This document shows positions 1 through 12,062 of a stretch of 64,000 bases of DNA, one piece after another (position 1 is the first letter of the stretch; every line of letters starts with the position of its first letter). The DNA is taken from assembly GCF_000237925.1 (NCBI RefSeq), contig NW_017386083.1, forward strand, positions 1 to 64,000, written 5' to 3'. Below the pieces are notes generated by a model. It saw only the letters and a program-made list of their open reading frames with translations. It had not been told where the DNA came from and made no database searches. Made by a program: the position numbers and the translations under genes. The stretch comes from Schistosoma mansoni (Eukaryota > Platyhelminthes > Trematoda > Strigeidida > Schistosomatidae).

Positions 1-35
1 AAAATACTAAATTCTCCACAAAACCCCCTCCGATC
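1..35 (+). repeat. 3' end of an upstream HHR-B unit (cut by window edge)
   Basis: The first 35 bases match the 3' end of the HHR-B unit that follows (402-436), with one or two differences. They join straight into the head of that unit. This makes 1-436 a head-to-tail pair with a period of 401 bases. Confidence 0.8.
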
Positions 36-436
36 TATAATCATATGCTCACTAGTGACTGACTTCAAGAGATATTTCCTTGAGTTCTAGTGGGAAGCAG
101 TGGCCAGTGGAGTTCAACCAAGTCTGTTGTAAAGATATCAGCTCACTGAAGACAATTGATGAACGGTCGCTCAAAATCGTGGATTGGTTGAAGTTAGACA
201 TTAACACCGTTGGATGCCGGCTCAGTGATCTATCGGTTAAGGGCTCCGACTCGAGACTGGTAGGTCCTCGGTTCAAATCTCGCGAGGCGAGATCGTTGAT
301 GCGCACTGCTGAAGAGTCCCACAATGTGACGAAACAGCCGTCCAGCTCTTCCAGGTTTTCGATGGTGGTCTGGCTTCAAATGACTCATGATTTCAACAGT
401 GAAAATACTAAATTCTCCACAAAACCCCCTCTGATC
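36..436 (+). mobile_element. Full-length HHR-B tRNA-like SINE with hammerhead motif, tandem unit
   Basis: This is the longest HHR-B unit here and defines the head of the family. An A-box-like block (about 219-232, GGCTCAGTGATCTA) and a B-box-like block (about 269-279, CGGTTCAAATC) give it a tRNA-like pol III promoter. Downstream is a hammerhead layout: 5' arm GCACTG (303-308), core CTGAAGA (309-315), stem II region 316-330, GAAA (331-334), stem III region and cleavage triplet GTC ending at 342, then the 3' arm starting CAG. Only about 3 bp of stem I and a weak stem II remain, so this copy is probably a poor ribozyme. The unit ends in a C-run plus TCTGATC. An open frame crosses most of it, but it is explained by the repeat. 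A promoter-active, self-cleaving SINE is inferred from the layout only. Confidence 0.8.
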
Positions 437-1143
437 TTTATTAATTATAGAAATAACTGAACTATTTTCAAAATACTTTTATAGTTCTACAGATAACAAT
501 CGTTTACAACATTTAGAAATTATTCATCTTTTGTACAGTCGTTTTTACAAAACACAATATATTAAGATTGAGCCCGGTGAGAATTTGGCCATAAATCGGT
601 CATTTTTTCTCGAGTTAAATCTCAGGATTCTACTCAAAAGCTGTGATGCTATTATCACCAATAAAATATCTAGAATTTCCAAATGAAAGTCAATTCACGA
701 TATGAAACTTCAGATATCGTTTCAGCTTCTTATAATCCGGTAAGTGAATAAATATAAGTTTAATATATATGAAGTATGATAGACATTAATATAGTTTTGA
801 TGTTAATAACGTCAAGCGACATCACGAAATAATACCTACTTTAGATGTACAATTCAAGCAAAATTTTCAGCTGTTCCGATCCAGATTATTTATCAGGTTA
901 TAGAATATTAAAATAAACCCGTTTTTTATGTATGAGCTTACTGATTATAATTTAAATGTCAGTCTCACTTTACTTTTAATGACAAACTAAATTAGATTTC
1001 ATAAACTTTGAATAATACTTTACGCTTGTTTTCAACAATATTTCAAGATGAAATGTGTGAATTTTATTTTGGATCTTATATTTTCAATCCCGAATTTCAT
1101 GAACAGAATGATGAAGTCACTTGGTTTTGATTACTTGAATCTC
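437..1143. other. AT-rich stretch without recognised features
   Basis: No coding frame, RNA gene or repeat copy was recognised here. Confidence 0.5.
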
Positions 1144-1222
1144 TCCATCCAGCCCATGAGTCCCGAATAGGACGGAACGCCCGTCACAGATTCCACTTCT
1201 AACCACTATCTATCTTCGCTTA
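1144..1222 (+). mobile_element. Degenerate HHR-A (Sm-alpha-like) fragment, ribozyme part
   Basis: The fragment keeps the order of the Sm-alpha ribozyme region: CATCCAG, a damaged core (CCATGA for CTGANGA), GTCCCGAATAGGAC, GGAA for GAAA, then CGCCCGTC and the ATTCCACT..CATCTT-like 3' end. The core changes mean it should not cleave. No tRNA-like part is left. Confidence 0.7.
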
Positions 1223-3098
1223 AAGGGATAAAGTGTTTAAATATTGTAAACATTATTGAAGAAAATGCTACCAATCATAGAAAGATTACACTACTTTCTA
1301 TCTAACAATTAGGATCATCGTCATAACAAATATTTTAGTAATATGAATGTACCATTTTCAGTCACTCAGTAGGAAATCGAGGGGCGTAGCTAATTTACTA
1401 AAGGATAGGGCCAGTTTATACCCAAATTATAGATTTCTGACGTCAAAACATGACAGATACCGCTTTTCCATGTATCACGTTTTGTTTATTCTCTAAATTA
1501 AGATTGAAATAGGAAATATGAGTAACAATTTGAAGTCTTTGGTTTACCTTCTTATTAGACGTTAGGTGACCTAATAACTAAATACTAGTTTGAGAAAGTT
1601 GAGTACATGAAATCCTTTGCATTAGTTTTATCTATTATTTTTATATAGATGAAACAAAAAAGCTTTCTAAACAACTATTCATACAAAGACGCTGATTCTG
1701 TTCTGTTCACGCGACGACTGATCCTTTAAGAAGCGGATAAACTAATTAATTTAATCGATTCAGGGAAAGTAATGACATGTTATTCAACCTTTATTGGTAG
1801 CATATGTCAACTAGTCGGTACCAATACATTTTCGTGATGAAATTGTGGTGGGTTGCACCCGTCGTTTTAAAATTTATAAAATATAAATGATGTATAAGTT
1901 GGAGGATAGAGAATATATAAAATAATCTAAACCAGATTTCCCATGAACACTAGCTTAGCTTTGTTTTTCAGATTATGATATTTACTTCGATTATTGAATT
2001 CGATAAATCTTATGTATAACAACAAGAAACTGGTTTAAAGAATAAATAAAATTCGAATAATTTAACATTCTCATCTACCTACTATTCATTTGGACTCAAA
2101 TATTTCTATGATAAAATAGTAATATCATTGGACATGTTCAAAAGCAATTGAATGTCTATGAATTGCTTTCACATATATTATTTTATCTTAAGTGAATTTC
2201 TAAGATTTATAGTATCAAATGAAGTTCCATGTAACAAATTCGTTAACAGAATAAAAGAAAGCACTGTATAATATTATTGTTATTATCTAGACACATTATC
2301 ATATTTCTGAGGCTCATTTATCATGCATAGATACTTGTATGTAAAAAGAAACACAGCAGTAATAATGATAATTATTTCATACATATTATATATGAATTAG
2401 TACAAGGAACATTAATTTTCATTTTAAATGTTGGAGATTAAATCATCAACTAGGTGGAGAATTAAATAGAAAAGAAATTCGTCGCAGATGAATGAACTAT
2501 CACACGTACAACTTACAAAATCACATACAAACAGATATATATAATCATGTACAACAGTATCAACTGTACATTAGGAAAGCTGTATAAATAAGTGAGGCGA
2601 AAAGTGAAAAAACCATCCACTTCAATATACATATATATATGGTAGAAAATTTCAGTCAGCCTATACAGCACATAACATACTGGATTGCTCTTACTCGACA
2701 CTCAACTTTAGAAAATTGGGTTGAAATATTTCTGGTAGCTTATATTTCATCCTGATTTGAGCAGGGATCGTCATGCTTTATGCATTTTTCAGATATATTA
2801 GTAAAAGTATCTTGTGACATTATATATGTATATTTGTATACGACAAATATAAATTTATACATTCTTGTTTGCACGGATGCATGCAATTGCTAAGTAATTT
2901 GTTTTTGGTTTAAAGTGGCATATTATTTATTTTTGTCATGGATGGTCGAGTTCATTATATTTCCTTTGGTTTTATTTCTTTCTACTTTCAACCCATAAAT
3001 CCGATTTCATCTGTTCATAAAATAATCCATGCAGGCAAGCAGAATGTTGTCAATGACACAAGTAAATTTACGTTCTGTCATACGTTTAGACAACCACA

Positions 3099-3143
<45 letters not shown>

Positions 3144-4653
3144 AGAAAGAGAGAGAGAGCCAGGTAGGGGTGAAGAGAACAAAATGTTGATTCTTGTTTG
3201 GCCGTGTAAATCTAAGGCTCCAAAATATTTTTCTGAAACAAAATTTCAGAATATGACAACTAGCTAACTGACGAACAAAATGATGTGAGGAAAAAAAGTA
3301 ATCATGAAAATAAAATAAACAAAATAAAATTAGACTCATGAGGTTAAGCCTACCAATCCGCAGAAATAATATAATTATTATCTCTTTAACTGTTGTGTTT
3401 GCAAGTTATCATACTACATGCTAATTGTTCTCTCAATTAATTTTGATCGTATTGAATGTTAAAATAAGTGTCTTTGTTAATTATTAACCGTATGTTGATA
3501 CATGTGATGGATTTGTAGACCTCGCTTTCAAATAATTGGTGTTCAAATACTACAGTTATCTAAATAGGAAAAAAGTAATGTTTTTTATAAAAGACTTCTC
3601 TGATTCACTTGTATTTATTTACTTAATCTGTAAGAATAATGGAAAGCAAATCGATTTTGGAACGGTAGATTTTTAGACTTTGGAGTTTGAGAGGTTATGC
3701 AAATGAATATTGATGCAGATCGTCACACATTACATGATCACAGAGGTAAGAAGACGAAAAGATTATAATTAAAAATAGCATAATACTATTAATGCTAATT
3801 AAAACTGAGCATACTGAATTGGGTTTAAATAGGAATTAATAGCATAAAATCATTTAAAGATGGATTCATGTGCCACTATGAACTCATTCACTAGTTTAAG
3901 TTAGTGTCCTAAGCAAAGTGTCTTTATTAATCTATCGTGACCTAGATCGTGGTACTGTTAACACAGCTAGCCTTATCAGTTTTCGAAAATAAATAAATCG
4001 GTTTTAATGCTTGATTAAATCAACCACTATTTCTAAAATAGACAATTACATAAACGAAGTCTTCAGTAACCTTTCGTATATGGAAGTGGTAAACACAAGC
4101 TATTTATTCCTATATTGTTACTGAAGGTTCCAAGATGCTTCTGTAATATTATTAATGTTCTCGCTAAAAGTTAGTTTGTCATCTGGACATTTAAATTAAT
4201 TAGGAAAGTCTTTCAATTGTGGATTAATTTCCAGAAGAAAAGCAATGATAATAGGATCTCCAAGAGAATATTTCTACTACCATAGTTCACCAAGAACTCA
4301 GACTCTACCATTAATATTTAAGTGAAGAACCTTTACTTGGTAAAAGTACCATTTTTAGTAATTAGTTATCTCTATCATATTTTTTCCTTTAATATAATAA
4401 CTTATAAGCTTTATTGCCCACCAGTATAAATCAAATTATTTCATATGGATTAATAGAAATCTAATGGTCATATTTGTTTAATAGCAACAAATGTATGATA
4501 CATTTGTCATATCTAATTCTAATTGATTTAAAATTAATTAAAAGTTTAATATTCCTCCTACGTTTTCATTTATTTTTTGAAAACGAACAAACGACAAAGT
4601 AATAGAACTTCTACATTTAAAAAGAAGAAAAGTTGACAATGAAAATTAAGAAT
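1223..4653. other. AT-rich stretch, simple repeats only
   Basis: No supported gene. The only clear structure is the AT/GA microsatellite at 3102-3159. Open frames in this stretch run through simple sequence and have no recognisable protein features. Confidence 0.5.
3102..3159. repeat. (AT)n microsatellite followed by a GA-rich run
   Basis: About 40 bases of pure AT dinucleotides are followed by a short purine run of GA repeats. The AT part would be variable in length between individuals. Confidence 0.95.
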
Positions 4654-4665
4654 AAAATAAATTTT

Positions 4666-4863
4666 TAAATTCATTTAGTATTGTTTGTTTGAATCTTTCC
4701 ATTGATATTTAGGACTACAACTAGTCAGTCTCTTATTGGCCATATGTGCATACTGTGCGTATTGCATCGATATAAGCCTTAATTCACAAGCATTGTAGGC
4801 AAAGATGGATAGGACGAAACGCATATCCTGGATTCCACTACTAGCCGCTATCCATCTTTGCTT
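4666..4863 (+). mobile_element. HHR-A insertion with inverted left arm and 12-bp target-site duplication
   Basis: The element is flanked by perfect copies of AAAATAAATTTT (4654-4665 and 4864-4875). The left arm (about 4666-4810) is the reverse complement of the family tail plus the CATCTTTGC end. The right arm (about 4811-4863) is forward: GGACGAAACGC, the cleavage region, ATTCCACTACTAG and the CATCTTTGCTT end. The tRNA-like half and the 5' half of the ribozyme are missing at the junction. The perfect duplication suggests a fairly young insertion. The shape fits twin priming. Confidence 0.85.
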
Positions 4864-4875
4864 AAAATAAATTTT

Positions 4876-7637
4876 CATTGTAATTTTATTTGAATAAATA
4901 AATTTTTTTCTTTTTATTTAGTTCATTTATAGATTGATCAATGTGTTTTTTCTTTCATTTAATCTGAAATATTTTACATACTTGAGAATGAATAGAAAAA
5001 AAGGTAACTATTATATACATGAATCCATGTGTTTATACATTGTTATTGGAATTTAAAAGAGAAGTCCGCCCCCCCCAAAAAAAAAACAAAAAAAGATTAA
5101 ACGGAAATATTTTTATTCTCAATGTTCCATTTTTAGAAAATTGATAAAGATGATAAAAAAACAAAATAAAAGAAATCACTTCATTATTATGATTATTATT
5201 TTAAGTAATTCTTACATGTATAAATAAACACACACACATACATATACATACAATAGATTAGTAATATGAACATATACATGAATAGATTTATGTATATATT
5301 TTAGGCTTCTATTACAATAGTATTAATGCACTTGATTCATTTTTTTATTTTTGTCATATACATACATTATCTTCCTGTTACATTTTTGGTCAATTTTCAT
5401 TTCCCTTTATTTATAATAGAAGGTTTACACACTTAATTTATTTGCTCTCTCACTCTCTTACTTTTTCTTCTTATTTTAATTTTATTTTTAGAATAAAAAT
5501 AATATAGATTGAATGACTGACCGGATATAAATATTACTTTTGTATTCGTAATGTCTCTCTTACTCACTTGAATTTACCTGCTCTTAAATACCTAATGTTT
5601 ATGCGTTTTTCTTCCTTATGTTTCCTTGGAATTTGAAAAACAAACTTTTTGTGTTAATGTGCTTTGTAAATTTGTTCTAACATCTCAGTCTCTTCTTTTT
5701 ATGTAAGTTGTAAATTTTTTCCCTTTTCTTCAGCATACTACTACCATCTAAAGTATCATACTCACACTTATAATCATACTAAAACTGTCATACACCATTT
5801 TTTAGAATTAGTTTATCATATTTATTTCCTTACTTTGGATACTCTAAGTTATCTAACTAGAGAGTGTTACTAAAGTAGGACTAATAGTAACAATAATTAT
5901 AGAGTAGAATTTGAATATATTCATAGATTCCAAAGAATACTTATGACAGACTAAGAGACAGAGAACAATATAATATTATTAAAAATGAAATGGAGATATT
6001 CCAATTGAGAAAAGGAAATGTGCAAACAAATTGACAAGAGAACATGTATTACATTCTGAAGTGAAAGATTAAAACACAGACTAAAAGCGAATTCAGAAAA
6101 AAACTGCTTCCTGTTTCAATAATCCTATTTCCCTTCTTTTGAATTAATTTTAGCATGTAACCATATATATATATATCCTTTTCCCTTAGTGAAAAAAATT
6201 ATATGTGTACATGAAAATGTAAGAACATGGTTAAAAAAAGTGACAAAGTATATGAAATTACACTTTGAAAATATGCTTCTTATACCTTATGTCAATTAAT
6301 AGATTTTAATCTCTTAATCAGTTTCAAAGCTAACATAGCTATGATTTCCAAGCTTTTGGAGGTTTAAAATAGAAATTATTAATGGGACATTTACTACGGA
6401 AAGATTTACGATAGTTTAAAATGAAATATCAAATATAATTTTATTTTGTTTAAGTGAACTTAAGTTTAAATTTGCCGAAGAGAGTAATAAGGCTGTGACT
6501 AAAAAAGTCCTATTCGTTCATATATTTAAAAACAATCTAAAAGTCTTACGAATTTTGACAGTCAACTTTGTTAGATTGGCTCGTCTCTTTTTACTGGTGA
6601 CTATTTTACAAATGCTTGTTACTTTGGTTGATATAAACAGTATGTTTTGATTTAACTAAATAACATGATTGTAGATTCTCATCAATTTCGCTTATATAAT
6701 CGTGCAACATGGAACATATAAACTACTAATGAATTGAACTTTAATATGGAATGCAAAAGTAAAGCAGCTGATTTAGACTTAACGCAAAATTTTGAGCAAG
6801 TTGGTACTTCCAGTGAGATGTAAACCAGTGTCACTAAACTTCATCATTCAAGATGTTACCGTTAATCTTCCATGGGACTCAGATTTTTACGTTGATTTAT
6901 CTCTGATAAATAAAAGTCTTCATCTTTGCCTATTCTTTTAGCGCTAATCGAATTATTAGTGTTAAAATACTAAAGAAACATGATATTTTGTGAAATCACT
7001 TGTCTCGTACAAAAATTGGAACACAAGAAGAACAAACATGTTAAATGCCACAACAACCCACTGTCCATATAACGTACGTGTTTGTCAAACTTCCAGAATA
7101 GGCATCGACTAAGGGCTGGTACTGCACCGAACTTTCTTACACCTAATCTAGAACGAAAAGCTCATTCGGAGAATATAGTCATGTAAGCACACCTCATTAA
7201 GTTGCCTGTACCTGCATTTATTTCTTTACATTCAACTACGGTGGCACGTTGTTATGAAGAATATAAAGGATGTTATGTAAAACGTTCTTAGATCATAGAA
7301 TTTAATAAGTAGTGACTGAAAGCCACACAAAGGCGCGATAAGATAACATGGAATGGATATCGACCATTCACTGGATCTTATTGCTTGTCAAATAATAAAC
7401 GGATTATAAAGAATGACTCCAGATTTCTACATTATGTATAAGTAGCAGCATTTTCGTTATCGCAATATTAATCTGTGTGTACATAAAGAACTTTTGGTTC
7501 GCGAAGCACCACCGTCATGATAAAGTGATTGTCACTCTAGCCCCTCTTCCTTTCTCATTTTTGAATATCAAAAGAGTGATCTGTTTCCTTTGTTCAACCT
7601 ATGATCTTCACCAACTAGCCATATTATTTTGACATTG
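4876..7637. other. AT-rich stretch without recognised genes
   Basis: Contains a C8/A10 run (5069-5086) and low-complexity A/T tracts. The segment around 7030-7200 is less AT-rich than its surroundings, but I recognise nothing in it. Confidence 0.45.
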
Positions 7638-7645
7638 TTCAGTAA

Positions 7646-7841
7646 AACCTGGAAGCACTGGACAGCGGTTTCTTTCTAGTATGAGACTCCTTAGTATTGC
7701 GCACCTACAATCCATCACGTGGTACTCGAACCCAGGACCTTCGGTGTCACACCCAAACGCTTAACCTCTGGAAAACTGAGTTGGTATTGATGATCTCAAT
7801 AAAAAAACTCAATAATACTCACAACCCTATACGGATAATCA
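7646..7841 (+). mobile_element. HHR-B copy (older subfamily) with inverted left arm
   Basis: The left part (to about 7785) is HHR-B in reverse: ACCTGGAAGCACTGGAC, a damaged GAAA complement, the stem II loop with CTAGTATGAGAC, then the B-box complement (CTCGAACCCAGGACC). From about 7786 the sequence turns forward and gives only the family 3' end (GATCTCAATA..CACAACCCTATACGGATA). TTCAGTAA at 7638-7645 and 7842-7849 is a likely target duplication. The right arm lies downstream of the inverted arm in the unit, so twin priming of a single-unit RNA would explain it. Confidence 0.7.
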
Positions 7842-7849
7842 TTCAGTAA

Positions 7850-9035
7850 GATGTTTAAATCTTTTTAGTTTACTAACCCATGTAATTGTGTTTTCTCAAA
7901 CCACCTTAAATTCGCTTCATTCTTATTGCCATCAACATTATTATGATTTATTTAATACTGTTTTCTGGTAATTACTGTTAATTTTCTAATTTATCTACCA
8001 TAATCATATATTTCTTTTAATCAATTACATTATGATCAACCTTACACTTGTTCATCTTCAAGTTCGACTAATGTGAATGTGAAGGAATCACGATTATTTT
8101 TTATGAATGAATTATTGAACACACAGTCACATTTTTGAAACATTTTAATTTTTCAATGCAATTCAGTACGTATGTTGAAGAGTTAGAGCAGACAAAATGA
8201 ATTCGTTTTGTTCCACAATGCTTGTTATTTTTACCTTTCAAAACGAAGCGTTGCTTATTGCTTAGCGATCAGTCAATATTAAATAAATAAGAGTACAACT
8301 GAGATGTTTATCATATGTTTTAATATGAATAAAGTTCTCAGTAAAGTAATTTGTTACGTACAAATTTGAAATCTGCCTAATCGTGAAGAATTCACCCTAG
8401 TCTTTACTAACTTAAATGCTTTGATAAAATACTGGAGAAAACTTACTCTGTTCATAAATACATCTGTACACGTATACTTAACGTTAAATGAGAGAGTTTT
8501 TCTACACAGAATTATGATGTAAATTAGTGAGGGATTGGTTTAGTTTGCACTTTGCATTATATTTTCTGATGCCAACAGAGATAGATATATTACGAAAATC
8601 AAATTTTACAGGTTCATTACTTCAATATGAAGTAAGAAACAGTACAGGATCCAGCTGGTGGTTTTGAACAAATTGATTATTTTGGGATTACAGTTTTGCA
8701 GAGTTCCATTTTAACTTAATATTTCATAGGTGCACTAACATGTCAAAAAAAGAGAATACTTTTCAAAAGATCACAGTAAGTTTGTTTTCATTATTACTCA
8801 GATAAATATTAACTTACTGTTGATTTCTTTAGTCTATTTTATTACAAAAAATAAATACACGTTCATGGTAATTGGAAAAAAGGTCAACATTTTAAAATTA
8901 TACAGCATACTACATATTATGCTAAAGTTATTGGATGATAACAAACTATACTCATTAGGTTATGTTAATAATGCTGTAATTTTGACTGACATCTGTAATC
9001 AAACTAATATTATTGTTAAATTTAGTATTTTTAAA
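7850..9035. other. AT-rich stretch without recognised features
   Basis: No supported gene or repeat was recognised. Confidence 0.45.
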
Positions 9036-9236
9036 GTCAACTCAGTGGTCTGTAGGTCAAGCGACCGCGCGAGAGACCGATAAATCCTAGGTTCGAATCC
9101 CGCAAGTAGGATCTTTGATGTGCACTGCTGAGGAGTCCCATACTAGGAATCAACAGTCTTTCAGTGCTTTCATGTTTTCAATGGTGGTATAGCTTTAATC
9201 AACTCACGAATTCAACTATTAAATTATAAAAACTTA
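9036..9236 (+). mobile_element. HHR-B copy, older subfamily, decayed ribozyme
   Basis: The copy starts at the A-box (CTCAGTGGTCTGTAGG) and keeps a good B-box (GGTTCGAATCCCGC). It has the 5' hammerhead arm GCACTG with core CTGAGGA and the older stem II loop (CATACTA). The GAAA block is lost (ATCAAC), so it should not cleave. The 3' part is diverged and the terminal C-rich end is missing. Confidence 0.8.
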
Positions 9237-10808
9237 TTCACATAATTGAGAAATCTCATACTTAAATGAAGTAAATTTATGAAAATCTTTTATGATCTAA
9301 TTTTTTTTCTAAATTAAACATACTACTGAATGTATTAACCTAAGCCATTTATTCTGTAAATGATCAATCACTTTCAAAAAATTTGAATAATCTTCATTTA
9401 TTAAACTATAAATTCATTTTTAATCTATAGTACATGAGTTACTCATTTATTTTAAAGGAAAAACTTCAGTTTAATTTTTTTGTTTAAATGTTAAATTATA
9501 TGAAAATGGAAAAAAAATTTTGGCTTTAGAAAATTTCAAATTATTTCACTTGAAGTAATTATCCAAAAAAACCCCCAGTGAAATCAAGCAAAGGATACTT
9601 AACTAAGTGAAAGAAATCACAATTATGTCGACAAATTTTTTTAAATTTTTTTTAATTATTCAATGTAATAAATACATACATGAAATAAAAAATGTATATC
9701 AATAAATGTATCACACATTTTCAAAGAAGTAATTCGGAATAAATACCTTCCCCCCCCCCCAAAAAAAATGGTTCTAAATTATTACAAACAAACAAACAAA
9801 CAGCAACAACAACAAAAAAGAGACCGAAATCATGATTATGGTGAGTATATTTTTTTTCTCTTTTTTTTACTATCCATCTAAAGGACTAGAAAAAAATTAT
9901 ATATATGTATAATGTAATAGATGGAAAAATGTTCTAGAGTTAAACTTTTAAAATTTAACAATATCATGTTTCCAATGATATTTTGTTTCCTAGAAAAAAG
10001 AAAAAAAAAGAAAGAGATTGAAGTAAATTTGTTCAAGGTGAATGAATTCAATACTTGTTGGTATTATTATTATTACTATTATTATTATGGGAATAATATT
10101 CATGCGAATGAATATTTGAATAGGTAACAAGTTCGTGTAAATTGTTCAACCCTGATTCCTATTTCCGTTATTAGTGTAAAACAATCAATCAAATAGAACA
10201 AGAGAGAAAAAGTTAATTTTTTTTGTCTTATTGTTGTTTGGTTTTTTTAATTTTTGATGAAGATAAATATTGAATCGTAGATATGTTATGAAAAAATAAA
10301 ATTCATCTTCAGCAATATTAGTTATTTTATAGGAAATAGATTCATGTGAATATCTTTCTGCTGTACTTATATGATTAAATTCTAAATGGGTGCAATTTGT
10401 TTTTACAAAAGCTCATATTTATAGCTGTGTACACACTTGAAACTGTTTCTGAGATGGATTTCTCTATAATCAATGATCAACCAATAGCCTACTGAACAAA
10501 ATAAATGACAAACGCGACTTTTACCTAAAAACGACGTTGGATGATGTTTACACTGTGTTATCAACTGACTAAAGTCGAAAACATAAAACATTGAATTCTC
10601 ACCGACTGTCTGGATGATATCGGATTTGATAAGGTAGTTCAAGATCATGCAATTGTAAGTTTTTAACTGAAGCAAAATGTTTGTTGGATAATTTCTGCAT
10701 TTTGCTTGGTCACTAACTGATATTAATACGAAAGTAAACTAAGACACTCAAAAATAAGTGCTCAATCAATATTATCCATGAGTATAGATTTAACTTGGAT
10801 AAATTATG
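9237..10808. other. AT-rich stretch with several simple repeats
   Basis: Simple sequence includes a C10/A8 run (9750-9768), CAAA repeats (about 9785-9801) and ATT repeats (about 10062-10089). A weak similarity to 59250-59345 lies at 10090-10185. No supported gene. Confidence 0.5.
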
Positions 10809-10820
10809 AGATAATTATCT

Positions 10821-10870
10821 CATGATTTCAACTGTGAAAATACTAAATTCTCCACAAAACCCCCTCTGAT
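10821..10870 (+). mobile_element. 50-bp HHR-B 3' end inserted alone, perfect 12-bp target duplication
   Basis: Only the last 50 bases of HHR-B are present (CATGATTTCAACTGTG.. to ..CCCCCTCTGAT). They are flanked by AGATAATTATCT at 10809-10820 and 10871-10882. This is a 5'-truncated, target-primed insertion, and it fixes the 3' terminus of the family at TCTGAT without a poly-A tail. Confidence 0.9.
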
Positions 10871-10882
10871 AGATAATTATCT

Positions 10883-11350
10883 GCCAAATCTATGAAGAGC
10901 TCTATTACTTGTCACACAAACTATGTATTTCCTGAATTATTATACAAACATATATACTCATTTACTGAACTGTATTTCAATGCATAACTAGGAGTAGTAA
11001 AACACATATTACTGGACTAAACAATTACTGGTGAATATGTTTAAATGAGACACTGTAAATTGCTGAAGTGGACAGATGACAAATAGAAATCAATAAACTC
11101 TGAATCGTGGTCATCGTTGTCAAATGAATCTTCAAAATAGTTCAACCAGTCATGTTTATCATTACAAATATAATTATTAGCTATATCTTTCTTTGTGAAG
11201 ATTTAGTAATGTTACGTCAGTAGGTTTAGCCTGATACAATGATAGTATGGAAATTACTTAAAGACAAAATACTGTATTCCTAAAACATATGCTTCTTCTG
11301 TGGTTGAAAAAACCGTTGTAGGAATAGTACCGAGAATTCCTCCAAATAAA
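10883..11350. other. AT-rich stretch without recognised features
   Basis: No supported gene or repeat was recognised. Confidence 0.4.
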
Positions 11351-11515
11351 CATTGGAATCTCCCGAGGCGTAATCGTGGATGCGCATCGCTGAGGAGTCC
11401 CATAATAGGACGAAACGGCCGTCCAGTGCTTCCAGGTTTTTCATGGTGGTGTAGCTTCAATTGAATCATGATCTCAACTATTAAAATTACTATAATATCC
11501 ACAAAACCCTTCTGA
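11351..11515 (+). mobile_element. HHR-B copy, 5' truncated, ribozyme core preserved
   Basis: It starts just inside the B-box region and runs to the ACAAAACCCTTCTGA end. The hammerhead (11383-11428) has CTGAGGA, a stem II of GTCC/GGAC around CATAATA, GAAA, the self-complementary stem III block CGGCCGTC, and 3' arm CAGTGC. The 5' arm (GCATCG) has one mismatch to the 3' arm. No clear target duplication was found. Confidence 0.85.
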
Positions 11516-11986
11516 AATATTTGATCTTTCAAAAACATTTCTTCAACTCCTTAGGAATTTTAAAATGAACCCTTTTTTTAAATTTGTGGGAATAAAACTA
11601 TCGTGTTTTTAATCATACGCCTTATCCATGTACTAGTCTTGAATTACACTTTCCATAATGTTCAGCCATATCAAAAACCAGTGTGAAAAAAAATAAGATG
11701 GGGCTGGCTGTGTTTTCAAGAAATTATGTTCGAAATGATCTATTCAAATTATTAAATAACAGTTGGGGGGTATTTATCTGTACAGGTATTAGTTAAGTAT
11801 GTTTTCAGTATCCTGAAAAGCTGAAGCAACAAACCAGAAGATTAGAATATTACAAAAAATGCAAAATATCAACTAATAAATGTGAAATTAAAAGAAAAGT
11901 GTGGAAATAAAAGCCTCAAGAAGCAAAAAGTTCAAAATAATCTATCTGAAACTTTTCAGTATTAAAAAAATTACAATTTGGTATAG
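11516..11986. other. AT-rich stretch without recognised features
   Basis: No supported gene or repeat was recognised. Confidence 0.4.
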
Positions 11987-12061
11987 TAAGCAAAGATGGA
12001 TATTGACCAACAGTGGATTCCAGGACGCGCATTTCGTCCTATTTGGGACTCGTCAGCTGGT
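11987..12061 (-). mobile_element. HHR-A fragment carrying an intact-looking ribozyme
   Basis: On the minus strand it reads from the hammerhead 5' arm to the CATCTTTGCT end, so only the ribozyme and 3' end of the Sm-alpha-like unit are present. The tRNA-like half is missing. Flanks show TAGTAA-like sequence on both sides, which is too weak to call a duplication. Confidence 0.8.
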
Positions 12062-12062
12062 T
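12017..12062 (-). ncRNA. Hammerhead ribozyme, Sm-alpha type
   Basis: Read on the minus strand: 5' arm CCAG, core CTGACGA, stem II GTCC..GGAC with loop CAAATA, GAAA, stem III TGCGCGTC with its tiny loop, cleavage after GTC, 3' arm CTGG. All conserved core positions of the family are present. The very short stem III is typical of schistosome hammerheads, which are thought to work best as pairs. Confidence 0.85.

Noticed and set aside
80-460. A 126-codon open frame at the window start
   Set aside because: It lies over the HHR-B repeat, and similar frames appear in other copies. The repeat explains it.
2938-3339. Overlapping frames on both strands across the AT microsatellite
   Set aside because: They are built on translated AT repeats (Tyr-Ile runs) and are not genes.
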